A stretch of 64,000 bases of DNA from Rapana venosa (lineage: Eukaryota > Mollusca > Gastropoda > Neogastropoda > Muricidae), in assembly GCA_028751875.1 (NCBI GenBank), contig CM054140.1:52605049-52669048 (forward strand), in the 5' to 3' direction. Both the position numbers and the translations under genes were made by a program. Below are positions 21,901 to 29,489 of the stretch, piece after piece. The notes under the pieces are model-generated. The model had not been told where the DNA came from and searched no databases. It worked only from the letters and a program-made list of their open reading frames with translations. Position 1 is the first letter of the stretch. Every line of letters begins with the position of its first letter.

Positions 21901-22429
21901 GTGTAACACAGCACAGCTTGCAGGAGGTGTGGGCACAAATAAACATTGTAAATGTTCATCTGTCGTTACATTCTCACTTTCTACCTGTTCTTCTTACCTC
22001 TGTGCTGTCCTTTTCCTCTCCTCTGTCCTTCTTCTGTCTCTGTCAATCTGAATTGCGGCTTCCTTCGGTAACTGTGGGAACTGACAGGGGTGTGCTGTAG
22101 CGCCGTGTTGCTGTTGTTGACTGGGCTGATATATATATGTCTTGATAAAAACACACAATTATGCTGGGCACCACTCCCTTCAAGCACTAAGTCGTGGTAA
22201 AGTTGAGGTGAGTTAAGGTGGGGTTGTTTTTTTACTGGAACTGGGTCTTAGTGAATCTTGTGATTTTAGTTATAATTTGATCATAAACAGTTTAGTTATA
22301 ATTTGATCATGATCAGGTTATTTTCGTAAACCTTACTAGGAATTTTATCAAAAGCATGATTTAGTTATTTTATTGGAGGCTGTTTTAGTCATCCTTATGA
22401 CTGTAGTTATAATTTGGTCATAACCAAGT

Positions 22430-22433
<4 letters not shown>
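21901..22433. other. No gene; short repeats of TAGTTATAATTTGATCATA
   Basis: 22,268-22,310 holds two adjacent copies of TTAGTTATAATTTGATCAT and 22,403-22,425 a third, diverged copy. The rest is unassigned. Confidence 0.5.

Positions 22434-22463
<30 letters not shown>
22434..22463. repeat. (TA)n microsatellite
   Basis: TA repeat with one CA interruption. Confidence 0.9.
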
Positions 22464-22464
<1 letters not shown>

Positions 22465-22748
22465 TTTATATAGCTTGGTGATATAATTTTATTCACGGGT
22501 CGTAAAATCTGTCATTAATTCTTAGCAATTATTGTTTGGAGAGTTGTAGTGAGGGGGGAGTGAGAGTGAGGTTGGTGGAGAAAGAGGAGGAGGGGGTGGG
22601 AGGAGGGTAGGAAAAGATATCCTGGGGAACATGACAAGATCTTAGAAGTTGGTTTATGTTTCACGTGGGGTAGGTGATGATTTTGAACAGGTACTCAGTA
22701 ATCTACTAGTTTAAAAGTTGATTATATTGGTTTTTTTATCCATTCAGA

Positions 22749-22780
22749 CTGAGGAAGCTTCAGATGGAAGCGAAACTTTG
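22749..22780 (+). other. Hammerhead-like core motif, probably inactive
   Basis: CTGAGGAA, then a 5-bp hairpin GCTTC-AGATG-GAAGC, then GAAAC. This is the CUGANGA/stem II/GAAA arrangement of a hammerhead ribozyme, but there is no GUH cleavage triplet after a stem III and no flanking pairing for stem I. It is followed by a TA microsatellite. It may be a relic of the same kind of element as at 24.3 kb. Confidence 0.3.
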
Positions 22781-22814
22781 CTGACTGAAATAAAAGAACT
22801 GAAGCTGAGCATGG

Positions 22815-22816
22815 TT

Positions 22817-22888
<72 letters not shown>
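22815..22888. repeat. (TA)n microsatellite
   Basis: About 35 AT units with few interruptions. Confidence 0.95.
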
Positions 22889-22889
<1 letters not shown>

Positions 22890-23155
22890 TAAAGGAGTCC
22901 CATAACCTATAAGGTCGTAGGGGAGCGAGGCGTCAGAGACCTCACTTTTTTAGGGACAGCATATTGAGGGCGGCACCCATCTCCTCTCTCTCGCTGCTTT
23001 ACCTTCCCTGACCCTAAAGAGGGAAGGTACCCATTTACAGCTGGGTGAACTGGGGCAACTGTACTGAAGCCAAGGCGCGCAAACGGTCACCTATCCAACT
23101 GGTAACCACGCTCAACGCTGCTTAACTTGGCTGGGGGAAAGCGAGTGCTACGACC
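22889..23155 (-). mobile_element. 5S-rRNA-derived SINE, copy 1
   Basis: In reverse complement it contains the 5S rRNA internal promoter block AAGTTAAGCAGCGTTGAGCG then TTGGATAGGTGACCG (23,081-23,130), followed by the same body as 27,492-27,778 (CTGTAAATGGGTACC, GACGCCTCGCTCCCCTACGA, CTTATAGGTTATGGGA) and a TTTACCT tail. The tRNA-like 5' end is cut by a (AC)n tract at 23,162. Confidence 0.85.
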
Positions 23156-23271
23156 ACTGAGTACACACACACACACACAGAGTACAGCAAGGCACAGCAC
23201 GGCACGACACATAAGAGAAAGAGAGGAGAGAGAGAGGGGGTGAGAGAGAGAGATACAGAGAGAGATTCATA
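23156..23271. repeat. (AC)n and (GA)n microsatellites
   Basis: CA units at 23,163-23,180, then GA-rich sequence 23,213-23,268. Confidence 0.85.
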
Positions 23272-23612
23272 TTTTATTCTTTTATATCGAGGATAATGGA
23301 ATAAGCACTTATGTACTTTTTTACATTCAGTCCTCGTATGTATGCGATTTTGTAAATTCTGTCTTCTGTTTCCACCGGCACACAATGGCCTACTCTTACG
23401 AAAAGCGGAACATGATTTAACGTGTGCGCAAGATGTTCTGCGTACGTTTGCACACGAGGCCTCGGCTTATTGTCTCATCTGAAGGACTTTTGTGGAGAGT
23501 GGAGTGTGCATTGATGTTAACTCCAGGGAAAATATCCCCTTGAACGGGAATCAAACCCGGGTCATCAGATTGCGAGCGCAATGTTCTAACCACAAGGCTA
23601 ACCCATCCCCCA
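23272..23612 (-). mobile_element. SINE-B, full-length copy (tRNA head, CR1-type tail)
   Basis: The minus strand begins with a tRNA-like head: A-box region GGTTAGCCTTGTGGTTAG (23,585-23,605), anticodon-arm-like GCGCTCGCAATCTG, and B box GGTTTGATTCC (23,545-23,558, one base from consensus). The body has GCCGAGGCCTCGTGTGC, ACATCTTGCGCACACG and GGCCATTGTGTGCCGGTGG. The 3' tail GGACTGAATGTAAAAAAGTA...TTATTCCATTATCCTCG...AAAAGAAT is the same as the 3' end of the CR1-like LINE (47,705-47,765). About 340 bp. It would be transcribed by pol III and moved by the LINE's machinery. Confidence 0.9.
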
Positions 23613-24057
23613 CAGAGAGACAATGACAATGACAATGACAAATTCTTTTATTTCGAGAATAATGAATAAGCACCCATGTGCTTTTTTACATCCAGTCCCC
23701 GCCCTTAAGGATATATATGATAATAAAATAAAATAAAGCCTATAGCAATACACTTACACAGTGTACGGGGAAAAATCCCCACAAAAATCCCCACAAAAAT
23801 CACCGAAGAGAGAGAAAAAAAAGAAAAAAAAGTAGCAACAAGTAAGAAGGAAAGCAGAGCAGAAAACACAGAAACTACCGAAAAAATAGCAAGAACCAAG
23901 AGCAAAACAAAAACGGCAACAACAAGGGGGGAGGGAATAACCAAATAGTCCCCCCTCAAAAAAGCAACAACAACCCCAAACCCAAACCAAAACAGAACCA
24001 AACAAAGCAAAACCACTATAAAATAAAGGAGAACAAACCACGTAAATAGTTTCATTT
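23613..24057 (-). mobile_element. CR1-like LINE, 3' UTR fragment (5'-truncated)
   Basis: Reverse complement of 47,345-47,780: the tail GACAATGACAATGACAA at 23,619-23,641, the shared end TTATTTCGAGAATAATGAATAAGCAC, then GGATATATATGATAATAAAATAAAATAAAGCC and the rest of the UTR to ACAAACCACGTAAA (24,043). No coding part is left. It abuts the full-length SINE-B, with which it shares the last 60 bp. Confidence 0.9.
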
Positions 24058-24099
24058 TGGCTAACAGAAAGAAACGGCGAAAGTTCTTTGTGCTTTTAT

Positions 24100-24107
24100 G
24101 GCCATCT

Positions 24108-24191
<84 letters not shown>

Positions 24192-24231
24192 GATCTACCT
24201 TAAAGAGGGAAAGTAGAACTACCAACATAAT

Positions 24232-24272
<41 letters not shown>

Positions 24273-24275
24273 TAG
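24100..24275. repeat. (GA)n then (TA)n microsatellites
   Basis: (GA)n 24,109-24,190 and (TA)n 24,232-24,269. Confidence 0.95.
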
Positions 24276-24341
24276 GTTTATGCCTTGTCATAAGGTGCCT
24301 TGCTGTTACCTACCACACAGGATGAGTGAGGGTTTAAATAC

Positions 24342-24397
24342 TGCCGGACCTCTGAAGAGTGCTCAACCAGGAGCCGAAACTCGAGTCAGGTCAGGCC
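24342..24397 (+). ncRNA. Type I hammerhead ribozyme motif, copy 1 (best preserved)
   Basis: Reads stem I 5' strand CCGGACCT, core CTGAAGA (24,352-24,358), stem II G-U-GCTC / GAGC-C around AACCAG, core GAAA (24,376-24,379), a two-base-pair stem III (AC / GT) with loop TCGA, then cleavage triplet GTC ending at 24,387. The stem I 3' strand AGGTCAGG pairs as five pairs, one G-A mismatch, and three pairs. All invariant core bases of the CUGANGA...GAAA...UH pattern are present. A minimal stem III is typical of type I hammerheads in animal retroelements. Self-cleavage would release unit-length RNAs from tandem transcripts. It is inferred from sequence only. Confidence 0.65.
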
Positions 24398-24975
24398 AAA
24401 GGCATGGTCCTTACTCAAATATGCCCCAAATGCTGCCTTCAAAGTCTTATCCTGTAGTAAATTTGTTTTTTTCGAATCTTGGACAAAATAATTTTTTTGA
24501 TGGGAATGAAGTTGTAACTGGTTATCTGCACTTGTTTTTCCTCACTCTATTTTCTCAATTATATAATTGGTCAAATGGGGAAATAGCATCTCTTCTGAGA
24601 TCCAAGTAAAGGCCATTTATCTTCAACTTCTGCCTGTGTCAACACTCAAAAGTGTCTGACAATGTTCGGGTTTACATTGCTATCCATCTAAAAACAGACC
24701 CATTGGCTGGACACAAACTGTATGATCTCCCTTGCATCCTTTTGATAGAAAAACGGATCCCCAAAGAACATAAGGCACACAGATTCGTTAGCCACTTATT
24801 TTCATATACATTTTTTTATCACTTTATTTTCGCATAGTTTTCTTCTCTTTCTGTTTTCATCTTTTGCTGGCAGCGGTGGTAAGCCATAAAAATATCAATT
24901 TATTCTTAGGGTGGCAATAGACACTTCTAAATTCTGGAGGGTGTCTTGCATGATGAGTGAGAGTTTAAATACTGC

Positions 24976-25030
24976 TGGGATATCTGAAGAGTGCTCAACT
25001 AAGAGGCGAAACTCGAGTCACGTCAGGCCG
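24976..25030 (+). ncRNA. Type I hammerhead ribozyme motif, copy 2 (decaying stem I)
   Basis: Core CTGAAGA at 24,984-24,990, shorter stem II with CTC/GAG pairs, GAAA at 25,008-25,011, stem III AC/GT with loop TCGA, triplet GTC ending at 25,019. The stem I strands GATAT and ACGTC keep only three Watson-Crick pairs plus one wobble. It lies 632 bp after the first predicted cleavage site. Confidence 0.5.
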
Positions 25031-25240
25031 AAGGCATGATGCTTACTCAAATATGCCCCAAATACTGCCCTCAAAGTTTTATCCTCAAATATGCCCCAAA
25101 TACTGCTCTCAAAGTTTTATCCTGTAGTAATTTATTTTTTCGAATCTTGGACAAAACCATTTTTATTATGGGAATGAAGTTGTAACTGGTTGTCTGCACT
25201 TAACATGTTTTTCCTCACTCTATTTTCTCAGTTATGTAAT

Positions 25241-25649
25241 GACGTCAAGCTCAATGACACGTCACTGTGAAACATTCTTACAGTATCTCAAAGTTACACC
25301 CCTCTCAAGGCGAAAGCCGAAAAGAAAGCTTACTACAGTGAACTATAGTCAATCTCTCTCTCTGTCTCTGTCTCTGGCTCAGTATGAGTTCAGTGTTAAG
25401 CATAGAGTCACTTTGAGATAGAAAGTACTCCTATATCTTTGGGCTTAAACGATTTTTAAATTGTGTGTGTGTGTAAAGTTTCTGTCTTTACTAGTCAATA
25501 TGGTGCGCGTATGTGTGTGTTTACTAGTCAATAGTCTTTATAAAATAATTGTGTTAATATATTGGTACGTGTGTATGGATGCGCCTCGCGCGAGTCACTG
25601 ATACATTGGGTTTTTTGTTCGGGGTGTTTTTAGAGAGGGGGCTCTAGAA
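25241..25649. other. No gene; short CT and GT tracts
   Basis: TC-rich 25,350-25,378 and a few GT runs. The sentence-like repeat TTTACTAGTCAATA occurs at 25,487-25,500 and 25,520-25,533. Otherwise unassigned. Confidence 0.5.
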
Positions 25650-26480
25650 GAGAGACGGTAAAATAAAAGGAAAGTGACAGCACAACAGCGAGAAAGGAAA
25701 GAGCATAAGGAAGGAGATTGGACATGGCATAAATGCATAATAAGGAACACCAGCAGCAGAACAGAACCAGCTACAGACAAACCAGGTGCAAAGGATGAAG
25801 GGGGGGGGGGGGGGGGGGGGGGAAAGAAAAAAGAGCGAAAAGAAAGGAGGACAATGAATAAAGAATGAGACCAGAACATTACCAAGAAAGGAGTGCACTT
25901 GAGGAGGAGCAGGAGGGAATAATAGAGGAGGCAAAAGTAGGAATGAGGAGGGAAGAGAAGGGGAGAAAGCAAATAAAGATTAAAGTGGATGAAGAAAACG
26001 GAAAGGGATGGCAGGAAGGGGAGCAAGAAAAGAAAAATGGAGCGAGGTAAAGAAAGAAGACGAAAAAAGATGGAAAGGGAGTAAAATATAAAAATTCAGC
26101 AGCAAAAGAAGATGGCGACGATGAAAGTAAAGCAGAAGAAAGAGTGAGACAAACAAAGGAAAGAAGGGGGAAGGAGAGGACAAGAAGAGAAGGGGTATCT
26201 AGAGAGAAAATCAACTGTATAGAGGAGAAGAAAGTGGTACACATAAGAAAGACTGACAGAGATGGTGAGGAAGAAAAAGATATGACGAAAGGTGACAGAG
26301 GAGAAAGAAGAGGAGAAGGAGAACGGAGATAGTGGCAACAAAAGTAACAGGTGGAAGAGATGGAGGAAGAGGAGGAAAATGGAGGGCAGGAAGAAAAGAC
26401 AGACACTTAAAGGTGAAAAGATAAAGACAAGAGGGGTAGAGAGGAACACAGAAGGACAAGACATAGGTAGAAAAGGAGAA
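25650..26480. repeat. Long polypurine-biased tract, about 830 bp
   Basis: The plus strand is nearly all A and G, with only scattered pyrimidines, and contains a G run (25,799-25,822). The irregular GGAGAAGAGG composition, not a fixed unit, gives rise to many long open frames on both strands (for example 25,879-26,406 minus), all Ser/Phe/Leu- or Lys/Glu/Arg-rich and not genuine proteins. Confidence 0.85.
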
Positions 26481-27125
26481 AAACCACAGAGGGCCCACTC
26501 CTCACTCCCCCCCAAAAAAACCAAACAAACAACAACAACCGAAACCAAAAGCAAAGAAATGGATGACTAGTTCAAAGTACTTACTTAAAGGCAAACCTAA
26601 ACCGCTAAACGAAAGCTGGAACAAAAATGACTTGCCTCGTAAGTTCTAACAGAAAAAGACAGAGAAAGAAAGAAGGGGAAAAGGGGGAGAGGGACTGGAC
26701 AGAACTACTACCAGTAGTACTATAACAACAAGAGAAACAACAACGGTCTCAACAAGAACTGCAACAAATACAGCACAGTAATACACTGGTAATGATGAGA
26801 CATAGAAACACAAAGAACAAGGGTTAAACACACAAAACCCACCAACCAAACGACAACCTCTCTAGTCTATACCTGTCGGCAATAAACTGACTGCATTTCT
26901 ATGTTTGGTCTGTACACCATAGGAGACGCTAGATATTCATTTATGAAGTTTTGTGTTTACACTTTCCGACACACCTGTGACAGAAACGCATGATTATTGG
27001 GAGAAAGGTAATGAGAGACATATTTATAAATAAACATCAGGGACATAGTGGGAGCGAAATAAAGATGGAGGAACAGAGAGATTAAAAGGAGCAGACAGCT
27101 TCATTGATCGATTGACAGACACACA
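26481..27125. other. No gene or repeat recognised
   Basis: Unique-looking, moderately purine-rich DNA. No frame above 67 codons looks protein-like. Confidence 0.4.
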
Positions 27126-27131
27126 TACAGG

Positions 27132-27161
27132 TAGAGAGAGGGGAGAGAGAGAGAGGGGGGG

Positions 27162-27203
<42 letters not shown>

Positions 27204-27235
27204 GGGGGGGAGGGGGGGAGAGGGGGCAGAGAGAA
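27132..27235. repeat. (GA)n / G-rich microsatellite
   Basis: GA units with G runs at 27,154-27,164 and 27,201-27,220. Confidence 0.9.
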
Positions 27236-27247
27236 TGAACGAATAAA

Positions 27248-27318
27248 TTATCTTTATTTTCCAAGGGTTACAGAGTAGTTATTCATATACTTTTTTCATC
27301 CGGCCCTTGCCTTGATTA
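27248..27318 (-). mobile_element. Diverged CR1/SINE-B 3' tail fragment
   Basis: TATCTTTATTTTCCAAGGGTTA...ATACTTTTTTCATCCGGCCC resembles the shared 3' end of SINE-B and the CR1-like LINE. It is poorly conserved. Confidence 0.5.
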
Positions 27319-27336
27319 GGGACTAGCAACAAAGTA

Positions 27337-27374
27337 CACACACACACACACACATACACACACACACACACACT
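27337..27374. repeat. (CA)n microsatellite
   Basis: CA run with one TA interruption. Confidence 0.9.
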
Positions 27375-27491
27375 TTTTTGCTGGGTCCCATCGCATTGCA
27401 ACATATTATTACAATGAGAAGATTGACAAAGCTGTGAAAATTGTAGCAAGGCATTCAAAATGCGTTTGTATTCTCGACAAAACCATTAATA

Positions 27492-27778
27492 TAGGTAAAG
27501 GTAAAGGTGTCCCACAACCTATAAGGTCGTAGGGGAGCGAGGCGTCAGAGACCTCAGTCTCTCTAGGGACCAACAAACTGAGGGCGGCGCCCACCTCACC
27601 TACGTCGCTGCTTTACCTGAAGAGGCAGGTACCCATTTACAGCTGGGTGAACTGGGGGACTACACTGAAGCCAAGGCACGCAAACGGTCACCCATCCAAC
27701 TGGTAACCACGCTCGATGCTGCTTAACTTGGCTGGGTGGAAGCGATTGCTCTGACCACTCAGCTATTCCGTCCCCTGC
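27492..27778 (-). mobile_element. 5S-rRNA-derived SINE with tRNA-like 5' end, copy 2 (full length)
   Basis: Reverse complement order: TAGCTGAGTGGTCAGAGC (27,752-27,769, a tRNA-type A box), then a 5S rRNA segment AAGTTAAGCAGCATCGAGCG, TTACCAGTTGGATGGGTGAC (27,685-27,729) carrying 5S box A, intermediate element and box C. A body of about 150 bp and a tail of GGTAAA repeats (27,493-27,507 on plus) follow. 5S-derived (SINE3-type) elements use the type 1 pol III promoter. A tRNA-type box in front suggests a chimeric head. Confidence 0.9.
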
Positions 27779-27829
27779 CTTTAATATATGTACCACTTTC
27801 TTTATATACATGAAAGATATAGCATGATG

Positions 27830-28230
27830 GAAAGTGCCTGCTGGAAAAGTGTTAGAAAAAAAACAGGAAGATGCTGGGTATTATCTATTTGGTCCTTCCA
27901 CAATTTATGAGGTTGATCATATTCTTTCTTTGCGTTTCGGATTTGATATATCTCAACTTTGGCCTATTATTTGTCTTATCTATAGACTTAATTTAAATGC
28001 ATTCCGGACAACATTTGTGAAAAATGTATATTGTATATGTGGCAGAATATCAATCATTCATATTCTATTTGAATATCAGGTGCTGAAACTATATGTACCT
28101 GCCATCCACAACTGTTTGGACAACGTTTTGAGCAACTGTGGACTGTTATGCGAAATTGGTTTTGCCTTGAAACGGTGCCCCATTACATCTCTGCTGTAGT
28201 GAGGTGTGCATGTGTTTTGACATCAGGACA
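27830..28230 (+). pseudogene. LINE ORF2 C-terminal remnant
   Basis: An open frame ends at 28,197. It reads CLIYRLNLNAFRTTFVKNVY, then CICGRISIIHILFEYQVL, a decayed C-x-C...H...C tail like that following the reverse transcriptase in many non-LTR elements. Only the last 120 codons survive, and the final Cys is replaced (FEYQ). Clade not determined. Confidence 0.5.
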
Positions 28231-28461
28231 TGAATCCCCCTCTCTTTAAGCTCCCGTTGGTTGCAGTTGACATTCACTTTTTGATTAATGATGTTACCGT
28301 TTTTGGTTTTATTTTGCATCTACATTCGTTAGTACTTACATTCTTATATCGATCTGTTTACTGTTACTGGCATTATTAGGGTTGTTATGTTCCACAATTA
28401 CCCATTATTACTTTTTGAAATCTTAAAACTACTTAATGTTACCATATATCAAGCTGAAACA

Positions 28462-28526
28462 CGCACGCTCGCTCGCTCGCTCGCTCACACGCTCGCACGC
28501 ACGCACGCACGCACGCACGCTCGCGC

Positions 28527-28580
<54 letters not shown>
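28462..28580. repeat. GCTC/GCAC then (CA)n microsatellite
   Basis: CGCTCGCTCGCTC, CGCACGCACGCACG, then (CA)n to 28,580. Confidence 0.95.
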
Positions 28581-28581
<1 letters not shown>

Positions 28582-28734
28582 GTGCCCCCTCCACTCCCCT
28601 TCCCATCGTCTAATATCACTTTGTGTGTATGTGTCTGTGTGTACGCCTGTCTGCCTGTCTTCCTGCATCCAAACATGCAGGTATATTGATCACAAGCATT
28701 ATAAATGATTGCTTCAATTTTTCGCCAACGATTT

Positions 28735-28738
<4 letters not shown>

Positions 28739-28817
<79 letters not shown>

Positions 28818-28848
28818 TCTCTCTCTTTCTCTCTCTCTCTCATACTTC
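28739..28848. repeat. (TC)n microsatellite
   Basis: About 40 TC units then interrupted units. Confidence 0.95.
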
Positions 28849-28881
28849 CTCTCTCACCCCCACCCCTCCTTTTTTCAGAAA

Positions 28882-28956
28882 ATCAAATAATATTGATCAA
28901 TGTTATGCTACTGTGTGGTTTACACAGTAGCATAACATTGATCAACATTATTTGAT
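28882..28956. repeat. Near-perfect hairpin, 35-bp arms, 5-base loop
   Basis: Arms 28,882-28,916 and 28,922-28,956 differ by one base. The loop is GGTTT. The arm begins ATCAAATAAT and ends CTACTGTGT. No coding or SINE context; possibly a small foldback transposon or a replication/assembly snap-back. Confidence 0.9.
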
Positions 28957-29489
28957 AAACCATAAAGCATTCTGCTTGACTGAAACAATTGCCTTTTGTG
29001 ACTAGCAGCTATATCGCGACACCAGAGACTCTAACAACAGAGCTGCTGTGTTAGTGACAATTAATATTTGAATTTTGATTTGTTTTTCAAGAAATTCTAT
29101 ATTTTTATTAATTGTATCTACTTCTTGTGATTGTATCTTCCTTGTTTTAGAGCTTTATATGAATACGTGTATTGTGTAAGTGATAGTTATTGATTTAGGA
29201 TAAAAGATTGTAGTGTCTGTATATCAAAATACTCTACACATTAACGTATGTGTGGTTATACTTTGATCTCTCTTTAGTATATGTAATATAAATGGGACTG
29301 AATTTATCCACTGTATTGATATAACAGATTAATTTTTTGCAAATCCAGAGCTGCCTTACTATATCCTGTCTTTGGAAAAAAAATGAGTATTCCGTTTTTA
29401 TTGGGTGTTTCAGGTTTTTCTTTAATATGTTATATTCTTTTGTTTGATTACTTAATTGAAAACCTACAAATCGGGTCTTCTATTTTGAT
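28957..29489. other. AT-rich, unassigned; probably LINE 5' part
   Basis: No reading frame recognised. It leads into the CR1-like LINE at about 29,490 and may be its decayed upstream region. Confidence 0.4.

Larger units (their letters stand above)
24285..25240 (+). mobile_element. Hammerhead-bearing repeat, two tandem copies
   Basis: The block TGAGTGAGGGTTTAAATACTG ... ACTCAAATATGCCCCAAAT ... TTCGAATCTTGGACAAAA ... GGGAATGAAGTTGTAACTGG ... TTTTTCCTCACTCTATTTTC occurs at 24,285-24,560 and again at 24,935-25,240. The stretch between (24,640-24,930) and the second block together match, in inverted order, 37,384-38,275. So the repeat is over 600 bp and present here as one complete and one partial copy in direct tandem. 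No protein is encoded. A 56-bp internal duplication (CAAATATGCCCCAAATACTG) lies at 25,049-25,120. The layout recalls retrozymes or the long repeats of Penelope-like elements, but no reverse transcriptase of that group is in the window. Confidence 0.75.

Noticed and set aside
23545..23605. tRNA gene
   Set aside because: A and B boxes are present, but there is no acceptor-stem pairing and a 280-bp SINE body follows. It is a SINE head.
25595..26570. Several 60-175-codon ORFs on both strands
   Set aside because: All come from the polypurine tract. Residues are limited to those encoded by A/G or C/T codons, and they overlap in multiple frames.
27685..27729. 5S rRNA gene
   Set aside because: Only the internal promoter portion matches. 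The 5' and 3' parts of 5S rRNA are missing and a SINE body follows.
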